This document shows, piece by piece, positions 1 to 6,687 of a stretch of DNA of 33,103 nucleotides. Every line of letters begins with the position of its first letter. Within the stretch, counting starts at the first letter, position 1. The translations under genes were made by a program, and so were the position numbers. Source of the stretch: a virus; the IMG/VR virus record IMGVR_UViG_3300028666_000316, positions 1 through 33,103 of that record, one strand, 5' to 3'. The notes below the pieces were generated by a model that made no database searches, was not told where the DNA came from, and worked only from the letters and a program-made list of their open reading frames with translations.

Positions 1-49
1 CGGTAGGCGCACCGCGGAACCCGGTCTGGAAACGAATCTCGTCGGTCAT
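1..49 (-). CDS. 5' end of a gene running off the left edge, probably head-tail or tail protein
   Basis: An ATG at 49-47 on the minus strand opens a frame of 16 codons (MTDEIRFQTGFRGAPT) to the window edge. A purine-rich GGGGCGG lies 4 nt upstream of the ATG and is a plausible ribosome binding site. It follows the HNH gene by 15 nt and is the next gene in the virion module after the tail-tube-like protein, so a tail or tail-assembly role is an inference from position only. Too little of the protein is present to recognise a family. Confidence 0.5.
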   Translation of the reverse strand, partial: MTDEIRFQTGFRGAPT

Positions 50-64
50 ACGACCGCCCCGCAG

Positions 65-460
65 CTACCTACCGAGAGCGACGTGATGCATGGCGTGATG
101 CCGCCGACAAAGCCAGCGCACGTCAAGCGGCTTCGAGTAATCGTCATGGTGGGCTTGGATCGCACCGCGACAATCAATGCCGACTTCGCAGGGGCCACGA
201 ACGAGAACGCCTTTTCGGATCGCGTACTTCGCCTGGTTCTGAGCGCGAGTCTTCTCGGGGTCATAGTTCGCTCGCTTCTTGGCGCTGATTCGATCCTTGT
301 GCCGATGGTACTTGGCACGGTCTGCCGCTCGCATCTCCTCCGGATTGGCATCACGGTAAGACTGAGAGCGAGCGGCGTTGACCGCGCGGCATTCGTCACA
401 TCGGCAGCCGTGGCGCTCGTATGTGTTGCGAGTGCCATGAACGATCTTCTTCTTCGCCAC
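65..460 (-). CDS. HNH endonuclease, free-standing
   Basis: A 131-residue protein starting at GTG (460-458). The N-terminal part carries HGTRNTYERHGCRCDEC, a Cys-rich start common in actinophage HNH proteins. The C-terminal part holds the nuclease fold: a Cys pair (C91, C97), then AHHDDY (H104, H105, D106), then WLCRRHH (C118, H121, H122), the pattern of a zinc-bound beta-beta-alpha-metal HNH site. Its place between a tail-tube-like gene (stop 11 nt upstream) and the gene at the left edge is typical of free-standing homing-type HNH genes dropped into virion modules. A lysis or packaging HNH role is less likely because TerS and TerL are 20 kb away. The ribosome binding site is weak. Confidence 0.8.
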   Translation of the reverse strand: MAKKKIVHGTRNTYERHGCRCDECRAVNAARSQSYRDANPEEMRAADRAKYHRHKDRISAKKRANYDPEKTRAQNQAKYAIRKGVLVRGPCEVGIDCRGAIQAHHDDYSKPLDVRWLCRRHHAMHHVALGR

Positions 461-471
461 GAACCCGCATA

Positions 472-1161
472 TTAACTGCCGGGCGTCACCGTGGAAAATC
501 CGCAGACTGCATCAGGCGGCGCGGTGCTCGTCAGGAACACGGCCGGGCCGCCTGTCGAAGACTCGAACGTCGGGCCACCAGCCGGCCCCTGCACAACGCC
601 CCCGTAGGGACCGTGCCCCCAGAGGGGGTTGCGCCGGGTGAACCCGGTCAGCTTCGGCGCGAGGATGTCCGTCTGCAGCACGTTCGCCTGATCGGTGGCC
701 CACTGCACCATCGGCCAGACGTAGTACCAGTACGGCACCTCCGGCACCTGCGCGTCGCAGTCCCACGACCACGACCACGCCTCGACCGCGACGAGCGGCG
801 GCGGGATGTCTGTGGGGCAGTCCTGCAGCGCGTACTCGAAGCCGACGGGGTTGCCGTCGGCGTCGTCGAGCACCGGCGCACCGAGCATGATCGACTGCAC
901 TGCCGGCTCGAGCGAGTACAGGTCGACCTGCAGGTCGAAGCGGCGGAGCAGGTCGGGGCTCTTGTAGTTCGCGAGCGGCAGGTCGCAGCCGTTGCGGTAG
1001 AAGAGATCCTTGCCCTTGTCGGTGACGCCCGTGTACTGCAGCTGCGACTCACGGTTCGTACTGACGTAATTGTTCGGCCCAGTCGCCGTGTTTCCGAGAT
1101 CGTCGAGAAGCGTGACGCGGAGGGCGCAGATCTTGATGCTGTCGACGCAGTGAATGCTCAT
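472..1161 (-). CDS. Putative major tail (tube) protein
   Basis: A 229-residue protein with ATG at 1161-1159 and a clear GGAGGG Shine-Dalgarno about 6 nt upstream. Its opening, with many short beta-type stretches and Asn/Asp turns (NNYVSTNRESQLQYTGVT and onward), resembles phage tail-tube and major tail proteins. Position supports this: it is two genes after the major capsid protein, where such proteins sit in siphophages. There are no enzymatic motifs, signal peptide or membrane segments. It could also be another abundant structural protein such as a head-tail connector; the family assignment is from general resemblance and order, not from a diagnostic motif. Confidence 0.5.
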   Translation of the reverse strand: MSIHCVDSIKICALRVTLLDDLGNTATGPNNYVSTNRESQLQYTGVTDKGKDLFYRNGCDLPLANYKSPDLLRRFDLQVDLYSLEPAVQSIMLGAPVLDDADGNPVGFEYALQDCPTDIPPPLVAVEAWSWSWDCDAQVPEVPYWYYVWPMVQWATDQANVLQTDILAPKLTGFTRRNPLWGHGPYGGVVQGPAGGPTFESSTGGPAVFLTSTAPPDAVCGFSTVTPGS

Positions 1162-1174
1162 TGCTTACCCTCCT

Positions 1175-2182
1175 TCAGGGCTTGGATGCACGATCGATCA
1201 GGACGCCCGCCTGGAGGACGGTGTCCCAGGTGATGACATAGGTGCGCTCGGCGCGGTAGGTGAGGTTGTTGTTGTGCCGGTCGAGCGCTTCCCGGTAGCT
1301 GCCGGGGTAGAGGAGGATGCCGGGTTCCCGCCAGATCTTGATCGGTCCGGTCGCGAACGCCCAGTCCTCGGTGTCGGACGGAGACGATCCGCCGTCGGGG
1401 AAGGCTCCGATGTAGCCGTAGCCGCAGACGACCGGGGTGCCTGAGAGGGTGTAGAGTTCGCCTTGTTTGGTCGGCTCCTGGATGAGGCGGTACCACGACC
1501 AGTAGGCGATCGTGGCCGGGGCGGCGTGGATGATGCCACCCTTCTTCGTGCCGCCGATCGTCTCTTCGAGCAGCGCCAGCCCTTCGACGGGGTTTGTTGC
1601 GCCGCCGCCGTTCAACTCGTTGAGGTTCCCGTCGGTCAGGTGCGGGTTGGCCGGGACGGCGCCGCCGGTGGCGAGTACGTTCTCGACCTGCGCCTCTTCG
1701 CTGCCGCCCAACTGGATGACGGCGCGGCGGGTGAACCAGAAGTCCTCGTTTGCCGCCGTGAGTTCGCGTTGCGCGTCAGGGTCGTTCTGGCCTCGCGCGA
1801 GCAGGTCGGCGACACGCGAGTAGGCGGAAAACAGCGACTTGTCGGGGAACGGGTACGGGTCGGGCGGCAGCAACTCGGGCGGCGCGCCGACGACGGAGGC
1901 GGTGCACGTTTCGGGGAAGTAGATCTCGACCGGCCCGAACTCGGGGAGCGGCGGCGGCGATCCTTCGGTTTTGATCGCGTCGCTGCCGGTTCCGCACGGG
2001 TCGAAGCCGCCGGCCTGGTCTGCGGTGTAGCCCTGCAGCCAGATGCCGTTCTCCCAGTGGCCGTCGTCCTCGGTGATGAGCAGCCCCATCTGTGCGACGA
2101 CCTGGAGCAGCGTGTTATTGCGGCCCTGCGGGGGAGGGCCGTCACGGCGAAGCAGTGGCCCGTAGCCGACTGTCTGCGTCAC
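1175..2182 (-). CDS. Phage structural protein of unknown role, downstream of capsid
   Basis: A 335-residue protein starting at GTG (2182-2180) with a strong GGGGAGGG ribosome binding site. I do not recognise a named family. It is rich in Gly, Pro, Asn and aromatic residues, with no catalytic motif, no signal peptide and no membrane segment. The run AYWSWYRLIQEP near residue 230 and the C-terminal YVITWDTVLQAGVLID suggest a beta-rich structural fold. It lies between the major capsid protein (41 nt upstream) and the tail-tube-like gene (13 nt downstream), each with its own strong Shine-Dalgarno, suggesting high expression. A minor capsid, head-tail connector or coat accessory role is inferred from order. 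Confidence 0.5.
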   Translation of the reverse strand: MTQTVGYGPLLRRDGPPPQGRNNTLLQVVAQMGLLITEDDGHWENGIWLQGYTADQAGGFDPCGTGSDAIKTEGSPPPLPEFGPVEIYFPETCTASVVGAPPELLPPDPYPFPDKSLFSAYSRVADLLARGQNDPDAQRELTAANEDFWFTRRAVIQLGGSEEAQVENVLATGGAVPANPHLTDGNLNELNGGGATNPVEGLALLEETIGGTKKGGIIHAAPATIAYWSWYRLIQEPTKQGELYTLSGTPVVCGYGYIGAFPDGGSSPSDTEDWAFATGPIKIWREPGILLYPGSYREALDRHNNNLTYRAERTYVITWDTVLQAGVLIDRASKP

Positions 2183-2223
2183 CGTTCAGCCCTCCCCTCT
2201 GTCTTCGATTCGATCTCGACGCC

Positions 2224-3987
2224 TTAGCTCTGGCAGCCAGCCGGGGCAACTGGGGCCGAAACGATGCCGCTGGCGCAGACCGTCGATGTGATCCAGAGAG
2301 ACTCGACGCCGATGCCGGCGGCGTTCTCCCAGGACTCGCCGAAGATCTGGTAGCTGTTAGTCGCGTTGAGTACCGAGTCTCGGACGATGCCGAGCTCGAG
2401 CACTCCGGAGTCGACGAAGAGCCACGATCCCGGTGCGAACAGCGCCCACTGGATCGCCGTCGGATACGGGTCGACCGCTCCGGGGCTCTGCGCACCGAAT
2501 ACCTGGGCGATCCCGTCGGACGGCCCGTCGAGCGTCCAGGAGACCGAGACGCCGAACGAGTTGAGCAGATCGGTGACGCCCTGCTGGTTGTACTGGAAGC
2601 GCTGGAACTGCGATGCGACGAGGTCACCGACGAGCAAGTCGGCTGTCCAGGCCGGCAGGATGGCCTGCAGCCGTGCGCCCTGCGTCATGCGGTTCCGCGA
2701 CCGGTAGCCGGCGGCGGCGACGAGGATGTCGTTCAGCAGAGTCGCCGTCGCTCCATCGTTGGCGGCACCCTGGCCGTTCGCGGTGACGGCGGTCGATCCG
2801 GCCTTGATCGCGTTCAGCAGGTTCGTCTCTGCGACCCGTGCGTGCTGTGCGAGGACGAGCGCGTTGAACTGAGCGATCTGCTCCGGGAACGCCCGGGCGC
2901 CGAGGTTCCCGGCGGTGACGCAGTGGAAGATCGAGTCGACGGTGACGATCTCGAAGTCGGGGCAGATCACCGTCTGGCAGGTCTTCGTGCCGGCCGACCC
3001 TCCGGCCGCGTCCTGGTCGGCGGTGATGATCCCGACCGCGTCGGTGATGTCGGAGATGACCGGGGGCGGTGCGAAGTTGATGCCGCCGCGGTCGGCGATG
3101 AAGCCGACGAGGGCGTCACGGACGGGCCGCTCGACGGTCGAGACGTTCGCCAGCTGGTAGTACGGTGTGACGGGGGCGCAGATTCCGCCGGACGCCACCA
3201 GGGCGAACGCTTCCTCTTCGCCTCCGCCGATGCCGCCCTGCTTGGCTGCGGCGACGAGCGCGTCGATCTTCTTCGTGTTTCCGAGCACGTCGTCTCCGAG
3301 GAGGCGCCGGTAGCCGGGGATCGCGTCGTTGTCGCGGAGGTCGAGCCGGGCGACGACGACCTGATCCTGGAATCCCTTCGGGACGGCGGTCTTGCGGTTC
3401 GCCGCCGCCCGGATCGCGAGGGCGAGGCTTTCGTCGTCGAGGGTCTCGCCGGCCCGGAAGCCGTCGAGGTCGGCGGACGCGGTGAGCGCGATGCCGCGGT
3501 TCGGCGGTGCCGCCTGAACGGCGGTGTGCCGTCCCTGCGCGGGGCGGCGGCGGAGCGGCGGCGCCGACGCGACGACCGTCTCGGGCACCTCTTCGACAAC
3601 CGGGGTCTCGACGACCTCGTCGACCGTCTCGGTCTCGGCGGCGAGCTCTTCGTCGGGCTTGTCCTCGTCGTCGGTGTCGTCGTCGCCCGTGTCGTCGGCA
3701 GCGGCGAGGGAGACATCGGAGATCTGAGAGAACTGGTTGACGAGTTCCTCGTCGACCGTCTTGGTCTGCATCTCGCGTGCGGCGAGTTCGTCGCGCACCT
3801 TGAGAAGGTCGTTGACTCCGGCCTTCATGATCTCCATGAGGTCGGGCTCGGTCAGACCCTCGAGAAGTTCCGGGTCGCGATCCTTGAGACGGGCGGCGAG
3901 CTTCTTGCCGTTCTCGAAGAACTCCTTGAGCTCCTCGTCGCTTGCGGCGTCGAAGTTCTCGGGCAGTGCGGGGAAGAGCGGTTCCAT
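2224..3987 (-). CDS. Major capsid protein with acidic N-terminal scaffold-like domain
   Basis: The start is the ATG at 3987-3985, chosen over an ATG 42 nt upstream because AAGGAG lies 7 nt before it. The 587-residue product has a charged helical N-terminal region (about 1-130, very rich in Asp and Glu) that looks like a scaffold/delta domain. A long C-terminal part then has the look of an HK97-fold coat protein, with an E-loop-like Gly-rich segment, a long helix and a beta-rich P-domain and A-domain. The likely processing enzyme is the protease part of the MuF fusion encoded 2.7 kb upstream. The gene has its own promoter because a plus-strand cassette separates it from the portal operon. The start has an unusually clear ribosome binding site for this window, as expected for an abundant protein. 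Confidence 0.82.
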   Translation of the reverse strand: MEPLFPALPENFDAASDEELKEFFENGKKLAARLKDRDPELLEGLTEPDLMEIMKAGVNDLLKVRDELAAREMQTKTVDEELVNQFSQISDVSLAAADDTGDDDTDDEDKPDEELAAETETVDEVVETPVVEEVPETVVASAPPLRRRPAQGRHTAVQAAPPNRGIALTASADLDGFRAGETLDDESLALAIRAAANRKTAVPKGFQDQVVVARLDLRDNDAIPGYRRLLGDDVLGNTKKIDALVAAAKQGGIGGGEEEAFALVASGGICAPVTPYYQLANVSTVERPVRDALVGFIADRGGINFAPPPVISDITDAVGIITADQDAAGGSAGTKTCQTVICPDFEIVTVDSIFHCVTAGNLGARAFPEQIAQFNALVLAQHARVAETNLLNAIKAGSTAVTANGQGAANDGATATLLNDILVAAAGYRSRNRMTQGARLQAILPAWTADLLVGDLVASQFQRFQYNQQGVTDLLNSFGVSVSWTLDGPSDGIAQVFGAQSPGAVDPYPTAIQWALFAPGSWLFVDSGVLELGIVRDSVLNATNSYQIFGESWENAAGIGVESLWITSTVCASGIVSAPVAPAGCQS

Positions 3988-4094
3988 AGCGGTGCTCCTT
4001 CTGCGAAGTGGAAGAGACGGAAAATTCACTTCGCCGGAGCAGCTATGCGGCTCGGCTCGTTCGTGGTAGCTAGGCGACCAGCGAACTGCCGAGG

Positions 4095-4123
4095 ATTAAA
4101 GCAGGGTTTGAGAAACCGCGCAA
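4095..4123 (-). promoter_or_regulatory. Promoter for the major capsid operon
   Basis: On the minus strand, TTGCGC (4123-4118) is followed after 17 nt by TTTAAT (4100-4095), one base from TATAAT. Transcription would begin near 4088, leaving a leader of about 100 nt before the capsid ATG. The TTGCGC -35 is shared with the promoter at 21930-21959. A separate promoter is needed here because the upstream minus-strand unit appears to end at the hairpin at 5481-5525. Confidence 0.55.
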
Positions 4124-4151
4124 GGGGAACGCGCGCATGGCCTGTTGAGGG

Positions 4152-4212
4152 AGTGCCGGGTTCGGCTGAGGGCGAAGCGTGTCTGGCGCGTCGCAGGCAC
4201 GAACCCGGCACT
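4152..4212. repeat. 13-bp perfect inverted repeat in divergent intergenic region
   Basis: AGTGCCGGGTTCG (4152-4164) is repeated as its exact reverse complement at 4200-4212, with 35 nt between. It lies in the 301-nt gap (3988-4288) between the leftward capsid gene and the rightward DUF2303 pair, just upstream of the capsid promoter. As RNA it could form a long stem; as DNA it could bind a dimeric regulator. It does not resemble a tRNA, and no T-tract follows either arm. Confidence 0.75.
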
Positions 4213-4214
4213 TC

Positions 4215-4248
4215 ACTCTATGCACCGCCGGACGCGGCGCTATAGAGT
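4215..4248. repeat. Second inverted repeat upstream of the DUF2303 pair
   Basis: ACTCTAT (4215-4221) and ATAGAGT (4242-4248) are exact inverted copies. Inside them CCGC and GCGG can pair, giving a two-part stem with an internal loop. It starts 2 nt after the preceding 13-bp repeat and lies about 40 nt before the ATG of the plus-strand unit, so it is a candidate operator or leader structure for that unit. I found no convincing -35/-10 pair for the plus strand in this gap. Confidence 0.6.
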
Positions 4249-4288
4249 CTATTCGTCTGGTGCCGTCAAACGAGAGGGAAGGAGCAAC

Positions 4289-4630
4289 ATGCCAGATTCA
4301 GACGATGCCGCACGGAAACCATTCGCGGCGTTCCTGCAGGAGCAGCGCGGCGGAGGTTTGCACGGCGAGCTTTCCGACGCGATCAGCGAGATCGTCGCGG
4401 CCTGCATCGAGCACGGCAAGAAGGGCCAACTCGTCCTGACGATCGACATCAAGGCGAACGACGACGGAGCAACCGTGGTAATCACCGACAAGATCAAAGC
4501 GACCGTGCCGCAGGCGAACCGTGGCGCGGCGATCTGGTTCGTCGACGGTGCCGGCAACCTGTCGCGGCGCAACCCGGCGCAGCCCGAGCTTCCGTTCGAG
4601 ATCGCGGGCGGAAAGCGCGAGACGGCGTAA
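4289..4630 (+). CDS. Hypothetical protein paired with DUF2303 gene
   Basis: The start is ATG 4289 because GGAAGGAG lies a few bases upstream; the frame is open further upstream but without a better site. The 113-residue protein has an N-terminal helical region (DAARKPFAAFLQEQRGGG) and then beta strands around residues 50-75 (LVLTIDIKANDDGATVVIT). No enzyme motif, signal peptide or membrane segment is visible. The gene ends in TAATG shared with the next gene, so the two are translationally coupled. Small genes of this type commonly precede DUF2303 genes in phages. It is one of few plus-strand genes and sits between capsid and glycosyltransferase genes on the other strand. Function unknown. Confidence 0.75.
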   Translation: MPDSDDAARKPFAAFLQEQRGGGLHGELSDAISEIVAACIEHGKKGQLVLTIDIKANDDGATVVITDKIKATVPQANRGAAIWFVDGAGNLSRRNPAQPELPFEIAGGKRETA

Positions 4631-5478
4631 TGGCTGACGAAGAGATCCTCAGCCCCGTTCTGGCGTCCGGTGCGACCGACGAGCAGGCCGTGATCGACGT
4701 GGCAACGCGAGCGGCCGAGCCGAACGTGCTCGACCCGGAGAAACCACTCGGGATCGTCGTGCCGGCCGGGTCTGAACTCGTTCTTCCCGACCTGTCGGAC
4801 TGGCGGGAAGCACCGACGCGCAAGACCGGTGTCTACCGTCCCGCGACCGTCGATGCGTTCTCGCAGTACGTCGAAGAGCACCTGGACGCGGACGCGTCGA
4901 CGGTATGGGTTCATCCGACCAGCGGCAAGGTGGTTGCGATCCTCGATGATCACGCCGCGAAGAAGGCTGGCTGGCGTGAGTGGTGCGTCGACCTCCATCT
5001 TGCCCATACGGCCGAGTGGAACTACTGGATCGCGCAGGATCGCAAGATGCTCTCCCAGGTCGAATTCGCCGAACACATCGAAGGTGGCCTGGAAGAGATC
5101 GCGGTGCCGGACGGTGCTGACCTGTTGGAGATCGCTCAGACGTTCCAGATGACGAGCGGCGCGAACTTCCGCTCGAGCATCCGGCTGTCGACGGGGATCC
5201 AGCAGTTCCAGTACGACGAAGAGGGAACCGCGACGGCCGGGCTGACCGGTCAGTTGACGGTGCCGACGCAGATCCTGCTGGTCGTCGCGCCGTTCTTCGG
5301 CGAGCAAGCATTGAGAATCAACGCGCGTCTGCGCTTCCGCCTGAACGGCGGCAAGTTGACGCTCGGCTACATGCTCGACCGCCCCGACGTGATCGTCCGG
5401 AACGCGCTGGAGAAGGTTGCGGAGACTCTCGCTGAGAAGTTCCCACACACCTACGTCGGCGACGCACCTACCCGCTGA
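4630..5478 (+). CDS. DUF2303 (YfdQ-like) family protein
   Basis: The ATG at 4630 shares a base with the stop of the upstream gene (TAATG). The 282-residue product matches the DUF2303/YfdQ pattern: an N-terminal acidic region, a central segment around WNYWIAQDRKMLSQVEFAEH, then LEEIAVPDGADLLEIAQTF, and a beta-rich C-terminal half ending in a LRFRLNGGKLTLGY stretch. The family is common in phages and prophages and its biochemical role is not established. The gene ends right at a hairpin (5481-5525) shared with the converging minus-strand gene. Its reversed orientation in the middle of the head module suggests that the two-gene unit moved in as a block and is controlled separately from the virion genes. 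Confidence 0.82.
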   Translation: MADEEILSPVLASGATDEQAVIDVATRAAEPNVLDPEKPLGIVVPAGSELVLPDLSDWREAPTRKTGVYRPATVDAFSQYVEEHLDADASTVWVHPTSGKVVAILDDHAAKKAGWREWCVDLHLAHTAEWNYWIAQDRKMLSQVEFAEHIEGGLEEIAVPDGADLLEIAQTFQMTSGANFRSSIRLSTGIQQFQYDEEGTATAGLTGQLTVPTQILLVVAPFFGEQALRINARLRFRLNGGKLTLGYMLDRPDVIVRNALEKVAETLAEKFPHTYVGDAPTR

Positions 5479-5480
5479 GA

Positions 5481-5525
5481 GGGAGTTCTAGGTCGCCCAG
5501 TCGACTTGGCTGGGCGACCACTCCC
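5481..5525. terminator. Bidirectional hairpin between converging genes
   Basis: GGTCGCCCAG (5491-5500) pairs perfectly with CTGGGCGACC (5510-5519) around a 9-nt loop. The stem is extended by GGGAGT (5481-5486) and ACTCCC (5520-5525) across a 4-nt bulge. It lies 2 nt after the stop of the plus-strand DUF2303 gene and overlaps the last codons of the minus-strand glycosyltransferase. No T-tract is present, as is common for terminators in high-GC actinobacteria and their phages. Confidence 0.7.
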
Positions 5526-6141
5526 GACCAGCCCAACAGCAGGCGGTGCGTGCCGGGTTGCGGCCGCCCATCGCTGTCTGGCCGGCGAGCGACACGACAT
5601 CGTCGGGATGATCGACGAGCGACGGCACCGTCATCCAGACGGGCCGCTGCGCGATCTTCGACCACTCCTTCACGTTCGCGTCATCAGCTGTGCGGCCACG
5701 GGCGAACGGTCTCGCCTCCGAATAGGTAAGCAGCGCTTCCGCCTCGGCGCGCGGCCAGACGATCGCGACGCAGGGCACGAACGCCTGGTCAGGGATACGG
5801 GCCCAGTGCTCGCCGCGGCCACAGGCGTCGAGCATCGCGCGCGAGCCGCCATGCGGCGTACCGGGAACGAACAGGCAGGTGATCCGGTCAGGATGCGCGG
5901 CGATCACGTTCTCGACGGTCGGCAGAAAGTCGAGGCAGACAAGCGCGTCGTCCTGAATGATTAGAAGGTGTGAGTCGTCGGACTTAATCTCGCTTAGACA
6001 AGCCAGATAGCAGCGCCACGGCGACCGTTTCGGGTTTGTCGGATCAGGATCGGCGACGACCTGTGCGCCGGGAAGATCGGGTAGGAGTCGCGGCAGGATG
6101 TCGGCGCGGCGCGGGTCGTGCTGGACGACGATCCGGAGCAC
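5488..6141 (-). CDS. Glycosyltransferase-like protein (GT-A fold)
   Basis: A 217-residue protein starting at ATG (6141-6139), directly after the stop of the preceding gene. The segment LLIIQDDALVC (about residues 59-69) has the hydrophobic strand plus acidic pair expected of a GT-A nucleotide-sugar and metal site. Later residues (PCVAIVWP, then ADDANVKEWSKI and VPSLVDHPDD) fit the acceptor half of phage glycosyltransferases of the GT2/GT25 type. It has no signal peptide or membrane segment, so it would act in the cytoplasm. It is the last gene of the portal-protease unit and its 3' end forms one arm of a terminator hairpin. Sugar donor and target are unknown; virion proteins made by the same transcript are plausible acceptors. 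Confidence 0.65.
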   Translation of the reverse strand: MLRIVVQHDPRRADILPRLLPDLPGAQVVADPDPTNPKRSPWRCYLACLSEIKSDDSHLLIIQDDALVCLDFLPTVENVIAAHPDRITCLFVPGTPHGGSRAMLDACGRGEHWARIPDQAFVPCVAIVWPRAEAEALLTYSEARPFARGRTADDANVKEWSKIAQRPVWMTVPSLVDHPDDVVSLAGQTAMGGRNPARTACCWAGREWSPSQVDWAT

Positions 6142-6687
6142 TCAGAACGACGGGAAGGTGCCCATGCCAGCGATCAGGATCTCGCCCACATCGAACGTCG
6201 GTGCACCCGCAACATTCACGATCCCGTCGACCGATGACCAGAGCGCCGCGCCGAAAGCATCCCATGAGCCAAGACCGCCCGTCGACCACATGCCGGAAAC
6301 CTCGCCGGTGTTCGCTTTGTAGTTCTGATCGTTCGCTGCCGTGTTGTCCGGCAGCGTGATTGTCAGAACGCCCGCCTCGCCTCCACCGGTATATGCGCCG
6401 TAGACAATCCGCAGCCAGAGCGACGTTACTGACGGGAACTCGCCAGCCGGATCGATGACCTGCGTCAATGCGAATGCGTAGCTGTTCGAGATGTCGACGG
6501 TGCCGTTGTTGATCGTGACAACGTCGATCAGGTTCGTCCAGATCGGGAGAGCCCCGGCGCCTCCCGGCAGTTGCGTCTCTGAGCCGTCCGGGTTGACGAG
6601 CCAGACGGTGCCGTCATCCTTCTGGATGAGGCCTGGCGACGAATCGTCGACGCCGCGGAACGAAGTGGCGAAGCGCCGTTCGAGCAT
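6142..6687 (-). CDS. Putative virion accessory (head or tail) protein
   Basis: The start is ATG 6687-6685, overlapping the stop of the MuF-protease gene as TGATG; the frame is open upstream but inside that gene. The 181-residue product begins with an N-terminal SSPGLIQKDDGTVWLVNPDG segment and continues as Gly/Thr/Asn-rich beta strands (WLRIVYGAYTGGGEAGVLTITL). This looks like a capsid decoration protein or a short fibre-like protein. There are no catalytic motifs. Coupling to the MuF-protease gene and location next to the capsid gene point to a head role. Family not recognised. Confidence 0.6.
   Translation of the reverse strand: MLERRFATSFRGVDDSSPGLIQKDDGTVWLVNPDGSETQLPGGAGALPIWTNLIDVVTINNGTVDISNSYAFALTQVIDPAGEFPSVTSLWLRIVYGAYTGGGEAGVLTITLPDNTAANDQNYKANTGEVSGMWSTGGLGSWDAFGAALWSSVDGIVNVAGAPTFDVGEILIAGMGTFPSF

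Noticed and set aside
4152-4212. tRNA-like element because of GGTTCG
   Set aside because: The arms only form one long inverted repeat; no acceptor, D or anticodon arms can be drawn.
2092-4245. 717-codon plus-strand frame opposite the major capsid gene
   Set aside because: Arg/Val/Asp-rich composition typical of an antisense shadow in GC-rich DNA; no recognisable domain, no ribosome binding site, and the minus-strand capsid gene explains the region.
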